Positions 1-9,946 of a stretch of DNA of 64,000 bases are shown here, piece by piece; position 1 is the stretch's first letter, and the number at the start of each line of letters is the position of its first letter. The translations under genes were made by a program, and so were the position numbers. The stretch is from Citrus sinensis. Its lineage: Eukaryota > Streptophyta > Magnoliopsida > Sapindales > Rutaceae. The notes below the pieces were generated by a model. The model had not been told where the DNA came from. It was given only the letters and a program-made list of their open reading frames with translations, and ran no database searches. The DNA lies in the NCBI RefSeq assembly GCF_022201045.2, contig NC_068564.1, positions 31,153,001 to 31,217,000 on the forward strand, given 5' to 3'.

Positions 1-22
1 TTTTTAATAAGATCATTTTATC

Positions 23-173
23 GGATCAGGCTACGGTGCAACAGTGGCACCGTGCCACAGTTGCACCTAGCCGTTGGATGCAGTTGGATTGGTGGGATCC
101 ACTGACATCCAACTGCATCCAACGGCTAGGTGCAACAGTGGCACGGTGCCACTGTTGCACCTAAGGGGAATCC
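23..173. mobile_element. Small foldback/MULE-type MITE with nested palindromes
   Basis: A 55-nt arm (35-89) is repeated in inverted orientation at 107-161 with one mismatch, separated by a 17-nt loop. Each arm contains a further palindrome built on GGTGCAACAGTGGCAC, so the element can fold at two levels. The 9-bp word CATTTTATC flanks it at 14-22 and 174-182, which is the expected target-site duplication of a Mutator-like element. The outermost ends share only GGAT. There is no coding capacity. The foldback and flanking repeat are read directly; the MULE assignment is inferred from the 9-bp duplication. Confidence 0.7.
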
Positions 174-917
174 CATTTTATCTTATAATAAAATTTTTTA
201 AAAAAAATTAGAAACATTCTAAAATTTAACTTTTGTGTCATTTATATTTTTATAACAATTTATAAAATTTATCAAATATATTATTATTTTTAAAGCTCAC
301 AATACTTATAAAAGTAGATTTTATTAAATGTTTAATTGATTTTTTTTAAAACTGATTATTTTTATAGCACAACTAACAATAATTATTTTAAAAGATACAT
401 CTTACCAAGCTAATCTGATACTAGTATAAAAAATTTGAAAGAATTAATTCTTTTCTAAACGAAAAATAAATAAATATGGCATTTTTATTATTATAGTGCT
501 ATTAATCAAAGATTTTGGATGTCTTTCCTATGATAATTTAATATTATCAAAAGAAAAATTAGGAAAATCAATTTTCGGTGGATTGATGAATACCACTTTG
601 TATTATTTAGAAGGTTTAAATTCTCCTGCGTCCATCATAAAAAGAAAATACTTAGATTTCTAAATTAAATTCGCCAGAGAATGGAAGTGAGGAAAAAATA
701 AGTAAAATACATTTTCACTCTCTTTTCAATAGATGGCCGAAGGGGAGAAAAGAAATAAATAAATAAAACTATTTTCAGCAAATTACGTAATTAAAAAATT
801 AAAAGATTCGGGATCTAAATGATAATTCACCAAAACTATTGCCTGATTGATAATTAACCAAAAGCTCGTCGTTTGGATAATGCTTTAGTATGTATATTTC
901 ATCTTTCGTTCTTTTTT
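174..917. other. AT-rich intergenic DNA
   Basis: No open reading frame of note and no RNA gene is visible. The stretch is AT-rich with short A and T runs and separates two MITE-like elements. Confidence 0.5.
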
Positions 918-1555
918 GGGAAAAAGACATTCAACCCCCCAACGTTTAAAAAAAAAGATAAAAAACTCTTCAACGTTTTAAAAAAAATTTATAACTCTCT
1001 TTCTGTTAATAAATATTGTTTGTTTTAACAGTAAATTTATTTTTAATTTTTAATTACTAGTATACTCTTATAATAAAAAATTAATATATTAATTTGAGAT
1101 ATATCACAATTAATAATTTTTTAAAAACTTAAAATTGAGATACAATTATTTTTTTACCAAAATTATTTACTATAAATTATACATTTCTAACAATAATAAT
1201 ATGGTTTTGATTCCTCAAAGAAAAAGGGTTTAATCAAATTTTGTTTTATTAGTAATAATCACATATGAAATGTTTGATAATTAGAAAGGTATAATTTATA
1301 GCAAATAATTTGGACAAAAATGTAATTATATCTCAATTTTTAATTTTAAAAAAATATTAATTGTGACATGTCTCAAATCAATATATTAATTTATATTTAT
1401 TCTAAGGGTATAATAGTAATTAAAAATTAAAAATAAATTTACTGTTAAAACAAACGGTGTTTATTAACGGAAATGAGGTTATAAGTTCTTTTTGAAACGT
1501 TAAGGAGTTTTTTGTCCCTTTTCCTAAACGTTGGGGGGTTGAATGTCTTTTTCCC
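918..1555. mobile_element. MITE-like element with long terminal inverted repeats
   Basis: The left end begins GGGAAAAAGACATTCAACCC and the right end is its reverse complement, ending in CTTTTTCCC. The inverted similarity runs inwards over more than 100 bp, through an AACGTTT motif and a TTTAACAGTAAATTTA motif. The 9-bp word TTCTTTTTT lies immediately outside both ends (909-917 and 1556-1564). No transposase is encoded, so the element would have depended on another copy for movement. A Mutator-type origin is inferred from the 9-bp duplication. The T-rich flank makes the duplication less compelling than a complex word would. Confidence 0.65.
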
Positions 1556-2430
1556 TTCTTTTTTTTTACAACAGTAAAAAGATCAAACTCTTCACTACTT
1601 TCAAGTTCGTGGTAAGTCCTATCAAAATAAGGGTAATTTTTAAAAACCTCCCCTGAGGTTTGGGTTTGTTACAAATAAATGGTGAGAATCTGTTTATTTA
1701 TAAAAAATCTCATACCGTTAGTTAATTTTTACATTGACCGTTAGTTGACTGTGCAAAGACAATATTACCCTTAACAACAGTTTGTAGACTGACATAACTA
1801 AAAAAAAATTAAAATTGTTGGCTATTTTACCTTTTTTAAATTATTGATATTTTCTTAAAGTTACTACGAGAAAGATAAAATTAAAAACTTAAAAAATCAT
1901 TTTTCAATATATTAATTTATATTTATTATAAGGGTATAATAGTAATTAAAAATTAAAAATAAATTTACTGTTAAAACAAACGGTGTTTATTAACGAAAAG
2001 GAGGTTATAAGTCCTTTTTGAAACGTTAAGGAGTTTTTTGTCCCTTTTCCTAAACGTTGGAGGGTTGAATGTCTTTTTCCCTTCTTTTTTTTTTACAACA
2101 GTAAAAAGATTAAACTCTTCACTACTTTCAAGTTCGTGGTACGTCCTATCAAAATAAGGGTAATTTTTAAAAACCTCCCATGAGATTTGGATTTGTTACA
2201 AATAAATGGTGAGAATCTGTTTATTTATAAAAAATCTCCTATCGTCAGTTAATTTTTACATTGACCGTTAGTTGACTGTGCAAAGACAATATTACCCTTA
2301 ACAACAGTTTGTAGACTGACATAACTAAAAAAAAACTAAAATTGTTGGCTATTTTACCTTTTTTAAATTATTGATATTTCCTTAAAGTTACTACAAGAAA
2401 GATAAAATTAAAAACTTAAAAAATCCTTTT
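1379..2430. repeat. 526-bp tandem duplication spanning two MITEs
   Basis: The sequence from 1379 to 1904 recurs from 1905 to about 2430 with a constant offset of 526 bp. The unit holds the right half of the 918-1555 element, the spacer, the target site ATCAAAATAA, and the first ~270 bp of the element that is complete at 2158-2780. The duplication therefore happened after both elements had inserted. The copies differ by scattered substitutions and small indels. Confidence 0.8.
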
Positions 2431-2780
2431 TAAATTATTGATATTTCCTTAAAGTTTTTACAAGAAAGATAAAATTAAAAACTTGAAAATGAAATAGTCA
2501 TAATCATTACCTATGATATTGTAAATTTTTAAAATTGACATGGATAAAATTATCAAAAAATAAAATCTATGCTTTTCGCACCAACAATTTTAATTTTTTT
2601 TTTTTAGTTATGTCAGTCTACAAATTGTTGTTAAGAGCAATATTATCTTTGCACAATCAACTTACAATCAATGTAAAAATTAACTGATAATAGAAGATTT
2701 TTTATAAATAAATAGATTCTCGCTATCTAATTACAACAAGTCTAACAAGTCCAATCTTAGCGGAGGTTTTAAAAATTACC
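2158..2780. mobile_element. MITE with long inverted repeats and 10-bp target duplication
   Basis: It begins GGGTAATTTTTAAAAACCTC and ends with a diverged reverse complement of the same sequence. The arms extend for roughly 200 bp, including the words TTAGTTGACTGTGCAAAGAC and their inverted partners near 2640-2670. The 10-bp word ATCAAAATAA lies outside both ends (2148-2157 and 2781-2790). A related full-length copy is at 61807-62426. The right end lies about 100 bp upstream of the start codon of the next gene, so this element forms part of that gene's promoter region. Confidence 0.75.
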
Positions 2781-2876
2781 ATCAAAATAATATGAGAAAT
2801 AAATAGTAATAAATAACAGTAACAGTCCACAATGTTCACTGAAGTCTGATCAGTCAGCCGCACCACCATTCCAGCC

Positions 2877-4085
2877 ATGGCAGCCAGCGCCAGCAAACGC
2901 TCAAAAACAACCTCCAAAAACTCCAAAACCGCCGCCGTCACCACACGGAAACAAATAAGCCCAGAGCTGCTATCTCTCATCGCCACCGCCGCCTCCGCCG
3001 CAAACACATTCCTCCTTCACAACGAACCCCACCTCCTCTCTTCCCAAGTCCTCTCCCTCAAATCCCTTATCTCCTCTCTCCCTCTTCCTCCCCCAAACAC
3101 TCTCTCCGTCGCCATTCCCTCCGCCGATTGGTTCCGCTTCTTCCGCATGTCGCCCGACACCTTTTCCCACCTCCTCTCCCTCATCTCCCCTTCCCTCTCC
3201 TCCTCCCTCCCCTCCATTCCCCCCGACTCCGCCCTCGCCTCCGCCGTCTTCCGCCTCGCCCATGCCGCCTCCTACAAGTCCCTCGCCCGCCGCTTCAATT
3301 TCCCTTCCCCCGCCGACGCCTGCCGTGTCTTCTACACCGTTTGCAAAGCCATCAATGATATGTTGGGAAACTTGGTCGATCTCAGAGAGGATCTGGGCAG
3401 AATTTTAGTGGGTTTTGGCTGGATTTCGTTGCCGAATTGTTGTGGGGTTTTGGGGTTTGGGAAGTTTGATGTTGAAGGTGAGCTCTTGGGGCCAAATGGG
3501 TCGTTGTTAGTCCAGGCTTTGGTTGATTCTGAAGGGAGGTTTCTTGATATTTCAGCTGGCTGGCCTTGTACGATGAAACCCGAATCCATTTTGAATCAAA
3601 GTAAGCTGTTTTCGGGGGTTGAGGAATCTCGGGAGTTGTTGAATGGGCCTTTTTATGAGCTGAGTGATGGGAATTTGGTTCCTCAGTATGTGCTAGGGGA
3701 TTCTTGTTTTCCTCTTTTGCCTTGGCTTATAACGCCTTACGTGAGGCACAATGAAGAGGACAGTTTTGGTTCCGCTGAGAAGGAGTTCAATGCCGTGCAT
3801 AGTCGGGCTATGGGCTTGGTTTTTGATGCTTTTGGGAGAGTTAAGGCGCGGTGGCAGCTTTTGGCGAGGAGATACAAGGAGGAGTGTGTCGATTTCTTGC
3901 CTTTTGTGATTGTTACCGGGTGTTTGTTGCATAATTTTCTGACGAAGTTTAGTGAGCCTATGCCAGACGATAGTGATGTAGAGTGCTTGAAGGAAGAGGA
4001 GCTTCCGGTTTTTGAAGGAGATGTGGATGAGAATGGGCGGAGGGTCAGGGATATGCTTGCTGAGCATTTAATTCGGGTGAGTTGA
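2877..4085 (+). CDS. HARBI1/ALP1-like domesticated PIF/Harbinger transposase-derived protein
   Basis: An uninterrupted 402-residue frame encodes a protein of the DDE_Tnp_4 (HARBI1, ALP1-like) family. The N-terminal ~40 residues are basic and Ser/Thr/Lys-rich. Residues ~90-165 look like the helical region before the nuclease fold, and ~185-350 correspond to the nuclease domain. The usual first Asp of the 'DGT' motif is Gly193 here. The second Asp is kept (Asp275, GDSCFP). The FN..HS..R..VE motif at 304-316 has Met312 for Arg and Phe316 for the catalytic Glu, so cleavage activity is not expected. Lack of a nearby inverted-repeat pair of its own and the long intact frame point to a host gene. 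In Arabidopsis, relatives such as ALP1 and HDP1 act in chromatin complexes; whether this one does is unknown. The first half has very pyrimidine-rich codon usage. Confidence 0.85.
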   Translation: MAASASKRSKTTSKNSKTAAVTTRKQISPELLSLIATAASAANTFLLHNEPHLLSSQVLSLKSLISSLPLPPPNTLSVAIPSADWFRFFRMSPDTFSHLLSLISPSLSSSLPSIPPDSALASAVFRLAHAASYKSLARRFNFPSPADACRVFYTVCKAINDMLGNLVDLREDLGRILVGFGWISLPNCCGVLGFGKFDVEGELLGPNGSLLVQALVDSEGRFLDISAGWPCTMKPESILNQSKLFSGVEESRELLNGPFYELSDGNLVPQYVLGDSCFPLLPWLITPYVRHNEEDSFGSAEKEFNAVHSRAMGLVFDAFGRVKARWQLLARRYKEECVDFLPFVIVTGCLLHNFLTKFSEPMPDDSDVECLKEEELPVFEGDVDENGRRVRDMLAEHLIRVS

Positions 4086-6285
4086 GGAGATGAAATGCTG
4101 TAATTATGCTTGCTTTTTAATCCGTGGTTGCTGTTGGACTATTATGTGAATGCTTAATGGTATATATAATTGGCTTCAGTAATTCTAGTTATGAGTTGTT
4201 ACTTTTTAGCTGCAGTAGACATATTTGTTTGTCTGGGCAATTCAGCTGTGTCTACGTGATGGTTCATCTTCATCTCGAAAAGCCTCTTGTCTCTGAAACC
4301 TCAATCTCTTCCTAGTGGCTGCTGGCATCACCCATTTGCAAATAAGTAACTATGTTCATCAGTGATGAATTAGTTAGCAGAAGAGGAAATTGTCAGCCAA
4401 TTGTGTTTGACTTTTGAGTTGGCCAATGTTTGTGCCCAAAAGAGTCGATAGTTTATATTCTGAACTTCAGTTGAGCGATATACTATATTTTACGGATAGA
4501 TTTGAAGTTCATGAAAATTCTTATGGAGATGAAAGGAGAACGTTGTGCAACTTACACCTACCTGAACTGAGAACCTACTGATTGATATATTTCATTTAGA
4601 AGCTGCACAAATTTTGATTGGCCCTATGGGGGGCTACGACCACCCCTAGGAGTAGAGAGAGATGAAGTTAAATGGATTAATGTCCATTATTTGAGCACTA
4701 ATTGGTTTTCAGAGGAATATGGCAAACCTTTATTTAAAACTCCCTACTTAAGCATGACCTGCTGCGAGGTTGCAACGAATGCCGCAATCCAACAAATTTA
4801 AATTGAACCATTTTTTGGTCTAAGTAACAGCTCTAGTAGTCAATGTTAAGGAAAACTGTAGAACCTGCATTTGGGTCGCTTCTTTGGATATGGTGTATTC
4901 TGCATCTGGAAACTTGGAAGATGAATTTCTGTAAAAGAGGAAGTTAAATGGTTAATTTGCTTTTGTTTATGTCGGTCCAAGTAATCATTTCTAATAGGGG
5001 TCCAAGTAATCAGAGTACCTGTCTTGGTGAGCAGAGCTGCCTTAGGAAGACAACCAAAGAATTGCCTAGTTGTGGGGATATGAAATTAATAGCTCTTGGC
5101 CTCTCCCAATTGTCATAGGCTAATCTCTGCTTTGGAATTGCAGTAATATTCTTATGAGAAGATATTTGCTTGGTGATCTTTTCCTCTTTGCGTTTTGCCA
5201 GCAATGAGGCTGTATTTATTTGTCAAAAAACCCTCCATTTGCTTGATCTTTACTTTACAGATTGCCGATATATTACTCCTAGAAAGATTAAAAAAAAAAA
5301 ATAGTTTCTCTATTAAACCAGGTACTTGAAAAGTAATTATATTAGTTCCCAAACTAAAACTTCATTAACACCCGAATGAAATAAAAGCATATGAATCAAC
5401 CGATATCAAATTTCTCTAACTTAACTCTTTAATAATTCATCAATAAAACCCCCTCGCGTTCTTTCTTTCAATCACAAAACTAAAGCGCGTTTCACATTTT
5501 GCTGCTACAATTTTGAAAGCAAATGATGCTAATTGCTGGCCTAAAATGTTCCCATTCAATCCATCCTTTCGTCAACCGCTGAAAGCTTACCGTGCTCGCA
5601 TTACAGGAGGGGCTCCACCCGGTGTCTATTTGAGATACCAGTACATTGCGGCGGGAAGTTGCGGGGTCTACTTTTGATGGAACCTTTTATTGAATACGAA
5701 GATGTTTAGGTGCTCTGGTCTTAAGGGATGTTTGTAATGATTCTTTGTAAGTTTTAATGAATAAAGGCTGATCTATTGATATAAGTAAATATTCAAAAAA
5801 TTTCAGTACATTATTAGTTTTCTAACATCTTATTAATTTTTTTTTTTTTTTGGTATCATTTGAGTTAGTTATAAGCTAAAAGACATATTAATGCAGTGTA
5901 TTTTTTCATGTAATACATTAAATATGTATTTAAAGGAAGAATAGTGATATTTAAATACAAAGAAAAACAGACTTAATTGTAACATTATATGGTCTAAGAG
6001 AAAAAAAAATAAAATAATCAATTAACACTGTAATAACATACAGTGTTGCAGATCATTCAATCTTCCTTTTATATATATAGAGTGAGCTTTCAATTTGATC
6101 TCCAATCATATTAAAGTTGAAGATAAATTAAAAGATAAAAAATATAAATTTCAAAATATTGTAATAGATTTTTTTTTTCTTTTTGGCTTGTCTCTAATTG
6201 AAAAATTATATATATATATATAAAGATTAAAAGGTAAAATGATGCAGAGAGAAAAGCAAGTGGGTTTGGGTTTGTTTGTTCGGTA
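4086..6285. other. Intergenic region between HARBI1-like and ROS3-like genes
   Basis: I see no convincing gene. The first few hundred bases are probably the 3' untranslated region of the upstream gene. A slightly GC-richer patch at about 5570-5690 can be translated for some 25 codons on either strand, but I recognise no protein in it. Poly-T and poly-A tracts lie at about 5838 and 6001, and a short (AT)n run at about 6208-6222. Confidence 0.5.
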
Positions 6286-6303
6286 TGGGCTAAGGGTTGG
6301 GCC
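6286..6303 (+). promoter_or_regulatory. Paired site II elements (TGGGCT/TGGGCC) upstream of ROS3-like gene
   Basis: TGGGCT (6286-6291) and TGGGCC (6298-6303) flank AAGGGTT, a telo-box-like word. Such pairs are typical of plant promoters for nucleolar, ribosome-biogenesis and housekeeping genes and are bound by TCP factors. Their place about 120 bp before the ATG at 6422 suggests this stretch is promoter or 5' leader. That argues against starting the protein at the in-frame ATG at 6239. Confidence 0.5.
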
Positions 6304-6421
6304 TACAGCCGAAGTCCAAGAAAATCGAAGCAAAGCTGAAAAGCAGTATGCAGCAAAGCGTTGTAACACAAACGCTAGCAGAGAAGTGAGAAGGAGAAAG
6401 AAACTGGGAGTAGGGAAGGGG

Positions 6422-9242
6422 ATGGAGAAGAAAGAAGCAGAAGCAGAAGTTGAAGAGCAAACAAGAATATACGTGGGAGGGCTTGGAGAGAAGGTGACGG
6501 ATGATGATCTGGCAAAGGTTTTCTCATCATTAGGAGAAGTAAAGGCGGTGGATATTGTCAGAACCAAAGGCCGTAGCTTTGGTTATGTCGATTTCTTTCC
6601 TTCTTCCCACAAATCCCTTTCCAAGCTCTTCAGCACGGTTTCTTTCCTAATTCTCTTTCATTATTAATTAATTTATTTATTTTTATCTTATGGTATGTTA
6701 TTTATTTATTTTTAATTGGCGCAGTATAATGGGTGTGTGTGGAAGGGAGGAAGGCTGAGGCTTGAGAGGGCTAAAGAGCATTACCTTGCTCGATTGAAAC
6801 GGGAATGGGCTGAGGACGATGCTCAGCTCGTCAATCCTCCGGTTACTGATTCCGTTGCACCTGATAATAAAGACGCGACTCGTTTGGATACGCCTAAGAA
6901 ACTTCTTGACAAGGATAAGAAGCTCAACATTTTCTTCCCCAGATTGAGAAAAGTAAGAATTATAAATGTTGGATCTGATTCTTAATTCTTAATTGCACCG
7001 AAAAGATTTGTACTTGTGCTGCGGATATTGACATGGATGAACTTGTTGTGTTTGTGTAGGTGAAAACATTGCCATTTTGTGGAACTGGCAAGCACAAGTA
7101 CAGCTTTCAACGTGTTGAAGCGCCTCCTTTACCTAAGTATTTCTGTGATTGTGAAGAGCATTCTGCTGCTTTTCATGCTGCCGAAGGGAAACAAATTCAT
7201 CACCCCGCTGCAGGGCAGGAAGAAATTCATGATATGGAAGAACTAGGTGCTAGTGTGATCAATGAGGAAGAGCTCAATTTGATGAATTCCGTGATGAACA
7301 AGCTTTTTGAGAGGGAAAATGTTTCAAATGCTGGACTTAGTGGGACTGAACTGACCAATTATGAACGCAACTCTTACAATTTTATTGGGGATCTTCAAAT
7401 TGGTGGGAATGAAGTAGATAGTGTGGCAGACGAATATAACCTTGTAATTAATGCGGTGTCAGGAGGAAACAACAGAATGGTTTTGTCACGGTGCCAGGAA
7501 AAGACAACAATCTTGCCAACAAATAAGGTATTGCTTCAATTTCTTCTATATGTTGTTTCTTTTCGTATTTTTACTCAGATCTTAGATATCTGTGTTTTTT
7601 GGCCTGTAATTGTTTTCTGTATTGGATCTTCAGAAATTAACACTCAGTGAAGCACGGACTTCTAAAGATAGATCAGCTCAAAGTTTGCCCAGAGAGCAGA
7701 AAAAGAATGATTTACTTAGGAGTAAGAAGAGGAAATCACTACACAATGATGAAATTTTGATGGCCGCTAGCCCTTTAGACGACATGAATGTGCAAACAAA
7801 TATGAATAAGCCAAGCACACCCTTGGCAACTCAACATGCTGAAACTGATTCAGGTGTCAGGAAATCAACTGCCAGCCATTCGTGGTCTCAAAAGATGTCA
7901 TGGAAAGCACTTGTTGGAGATAAGGACAGTCGTGCATTTAGTGTCTCCAATATATTGCCATCTGATGCTTCTACTGAAGAAGCTGACAATGGCATTAATT
8001 CATTTGAAGAACTGAATTTTGATGAAAATGAATCAGATGACCTCATGATTAATGTGGTGTCAAAGAAGAAGCCCAAAATGGCTTTGTCAAGTAGCCAGAA
8101 ATGGGAAACAACCTCAACAACGTATCGGGTATTGCTTCCTGTTCTGTAGCTGCCCTCAAATTTTGATAAGGTTATGTAACTGTGTAATTATAATTTGTTA
8201 TCCTTTCTGGCCTAATTTCTCCCTCTTTGATGTTGTGGTTACCCAGAAATCAGTATCCAATGAAGATAATACTACTACTAAAGATAGACCAATCCAGCAG
8301 GAAAAGAGTACTATGCCATCTACGAAGAAGAGGAAATCAGTTATCGATGATGAAAGTGATAAAAGTAAATCAGTGCATACTGTCCCCAAGACTGATGGCT
8401 GTGCCCAAACCTATACAGAGTCACAGATGCCTACTGGACCCCAACTTGTTGAACCAGAATCAGTTGTCGAACAATCCATTTCCGATCATTCAGAGTCCAA
8501 AAAACCATCACAAAGAGTAGTTATCGGCGGTAAGGGCAATGATGAATCAAGTGTTTCAAATGTATTGCCTGACAATTCTGCCAAGGAAGAACAACGTGTA
8601 TCCGATTGTCCAGATGAGCCACTTGGATCCACTGACAGTAAAAACCAGAACTCGCTAGCAAGGAATGAGAACTTGGAAGGAAAATTGGCTGAGACAGAAT
8701 CAGTGGAGGTTCCTGCTAAAGCTCAACCTTCCAAAAGCAACACAGCTCCAAATAAGTCGGGCAAAGGTTCTTCATGGTTTCAGAAATCCCCATGGACACA
8801 ATTGGTTAATGAGGATAACAGTTCATTCAGCATCACACAAATTTCGCCAGGCATCACTTTTAAGAAGCATGACGTACCCAAAACTCAATTGGGAAAGGAA
8901 GTTGCAAACCCCAATGACAAGAAGTCCAGCAAGTCAGTAGGTCAGGCTGGAAGTAAACCTATTACATGTGCCTCTACTGCTCTGGAAGATGGAAAAAAGG
9001 GGGAGATTGTTTCACAGATTATTCCAGAGAAGAACCAACCGACTGATGTGGGCGATAATGAAGCTTCTGCTTCAATGGTTGCTGATAAGCATGACTTGAC
9101 ACCAAGACAAACAACTAATGTGGATGGTACCATAGGTGAAACTTGTTCATTCATGAGAAGTGCTGCTTCAATAAAAGAATGGTCCACTGCTAAAGCAGCC
9201 CTAAGTGGTTCGCAGTCACATAAGAGAAAAAGTCATAAGTAG
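6422..9242 (+). CDS. ROS3: REPRESSOR OF SILENCING 3 / NOL8-like RRM RNA-binding protein
   Basis: Five exons: 6422-6637, 6725-6952, 7060-7527, 7634-8128 and 8247-9242. All introns are GT-AG and phase 0, giving 800 residues. An N-terminal RRM spans about residues 15-90, with RNP2 IYVGGL (16-21) and RNP1 RSFGYVDF (51-58). It is followed by the ERAKEHYLARLKREW stretch and, across exons 2-3, the FFPRLRKVKTLPFCG segment found in plant ROS3 and NOL8-type proteins. The long C-terminal part is low-complexity and acidic/basic mixed. It carries KKRKS nuclear-localisation-like words and two tryptophan motifs of the form WxQKxxWxxLV (near residues 388 and 646). Arabidopsis ROS3 binds small RNAs and promotes ROS1-dependent DNA demethylation. 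An in-frame ATG at 6239 would add 61 residues, but it lies upstream of promoter-like site II elements. The end of exon 3 plus start of exon 4 is duplicated at the exon 4/5 boundary. Confidence 0.88.
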
Positions 9243-9946
9243 GTGCATTTTTCAATGCTTTTAGAGCAAAATTCTTTTACTTTAGGGATAGAATCAAGTA
9301 TGAGAAGTAGCTTACATTCAATTTTGCAATATTTTAGGTGAATTTAAGGCACATCCCCCATTTTCTCTTGGGTGATTTAAATTGCTGTATTGGAACATTG
9401 TTTTTATGTACTTTTGTTGTTGAAAGAAAATTTATCTTGGTTTAGCTTCCAAAGACTTTCGCATCATGCTGGAAAAATTTCGGATTCTCACTAGCTAGGG
9501 GATCGTTGGCATATTTAAGGCTTTTAAAATCAACACAAGTTTCATTCTGGAATGAATTTACCTAATGATTCTGAAAAACAATTAACATTCAGCGCGGAAA
9601 AACTTCATCGAAAAGGAACATAGGAGAGAGCACCTTCAAAAGATGAAGGTAACATAAAAATTCATCCATAGCAAAAGCAAGAAACAACCTGATTTCAAGT
9701 CCTATCTTGGTCCCTTACTAGTGGTAGTATTACACTCAAGATGATGCAAGGAAGACATCACCTTCTCAATTATCTTATGTTCCACTACAAGTATTGGAAT
9801 AAATACTTAGCTAACAATCTTCCAATACTTGCTAACAATCTTAATATACTTGTAAACAAGAATTATAGAATACAGTTTTAGTTCAACAATTATAGTCAAA
9901 GTAAGGGATTCTGTTAACAATATCCCCAATGCTTCCTTCCACCCTC
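9243..9946. other. Convergent intergenic region
   Basis: This region lies between the stop codons of two convergent genes and should hold both 3' untranslated regions. No other gene, repeat or RNA is apparent. Confidence 0.5.

Noticed and set aside
3332-4067. Two antisense frames (85 and 124 codons) in the HARBI1-like gene
   Set aside because: Both are shadows of the sense coding region.
5570-5690. GC-richer patch with a short open frame
   Set aside because: About 25 codons on either strand with no family I recognise; it could be an exon relic, but nothing supports a gene.
6239-6421. N-terminal extension of the ROS3-like protein from the ATG at 6239
   Set aside because: The extension contains site II promoter-type words and has no domain; the ATG at 6422 starts just before the RRM. 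It stays possible if transcripts begin further upstream.
6151-6567. 138-codon open frame antisense to ROS3-like exon 1
   Set aside because: It overlaps the RRM-coding exon and promoter on the other strand and shows no recognisable domain.
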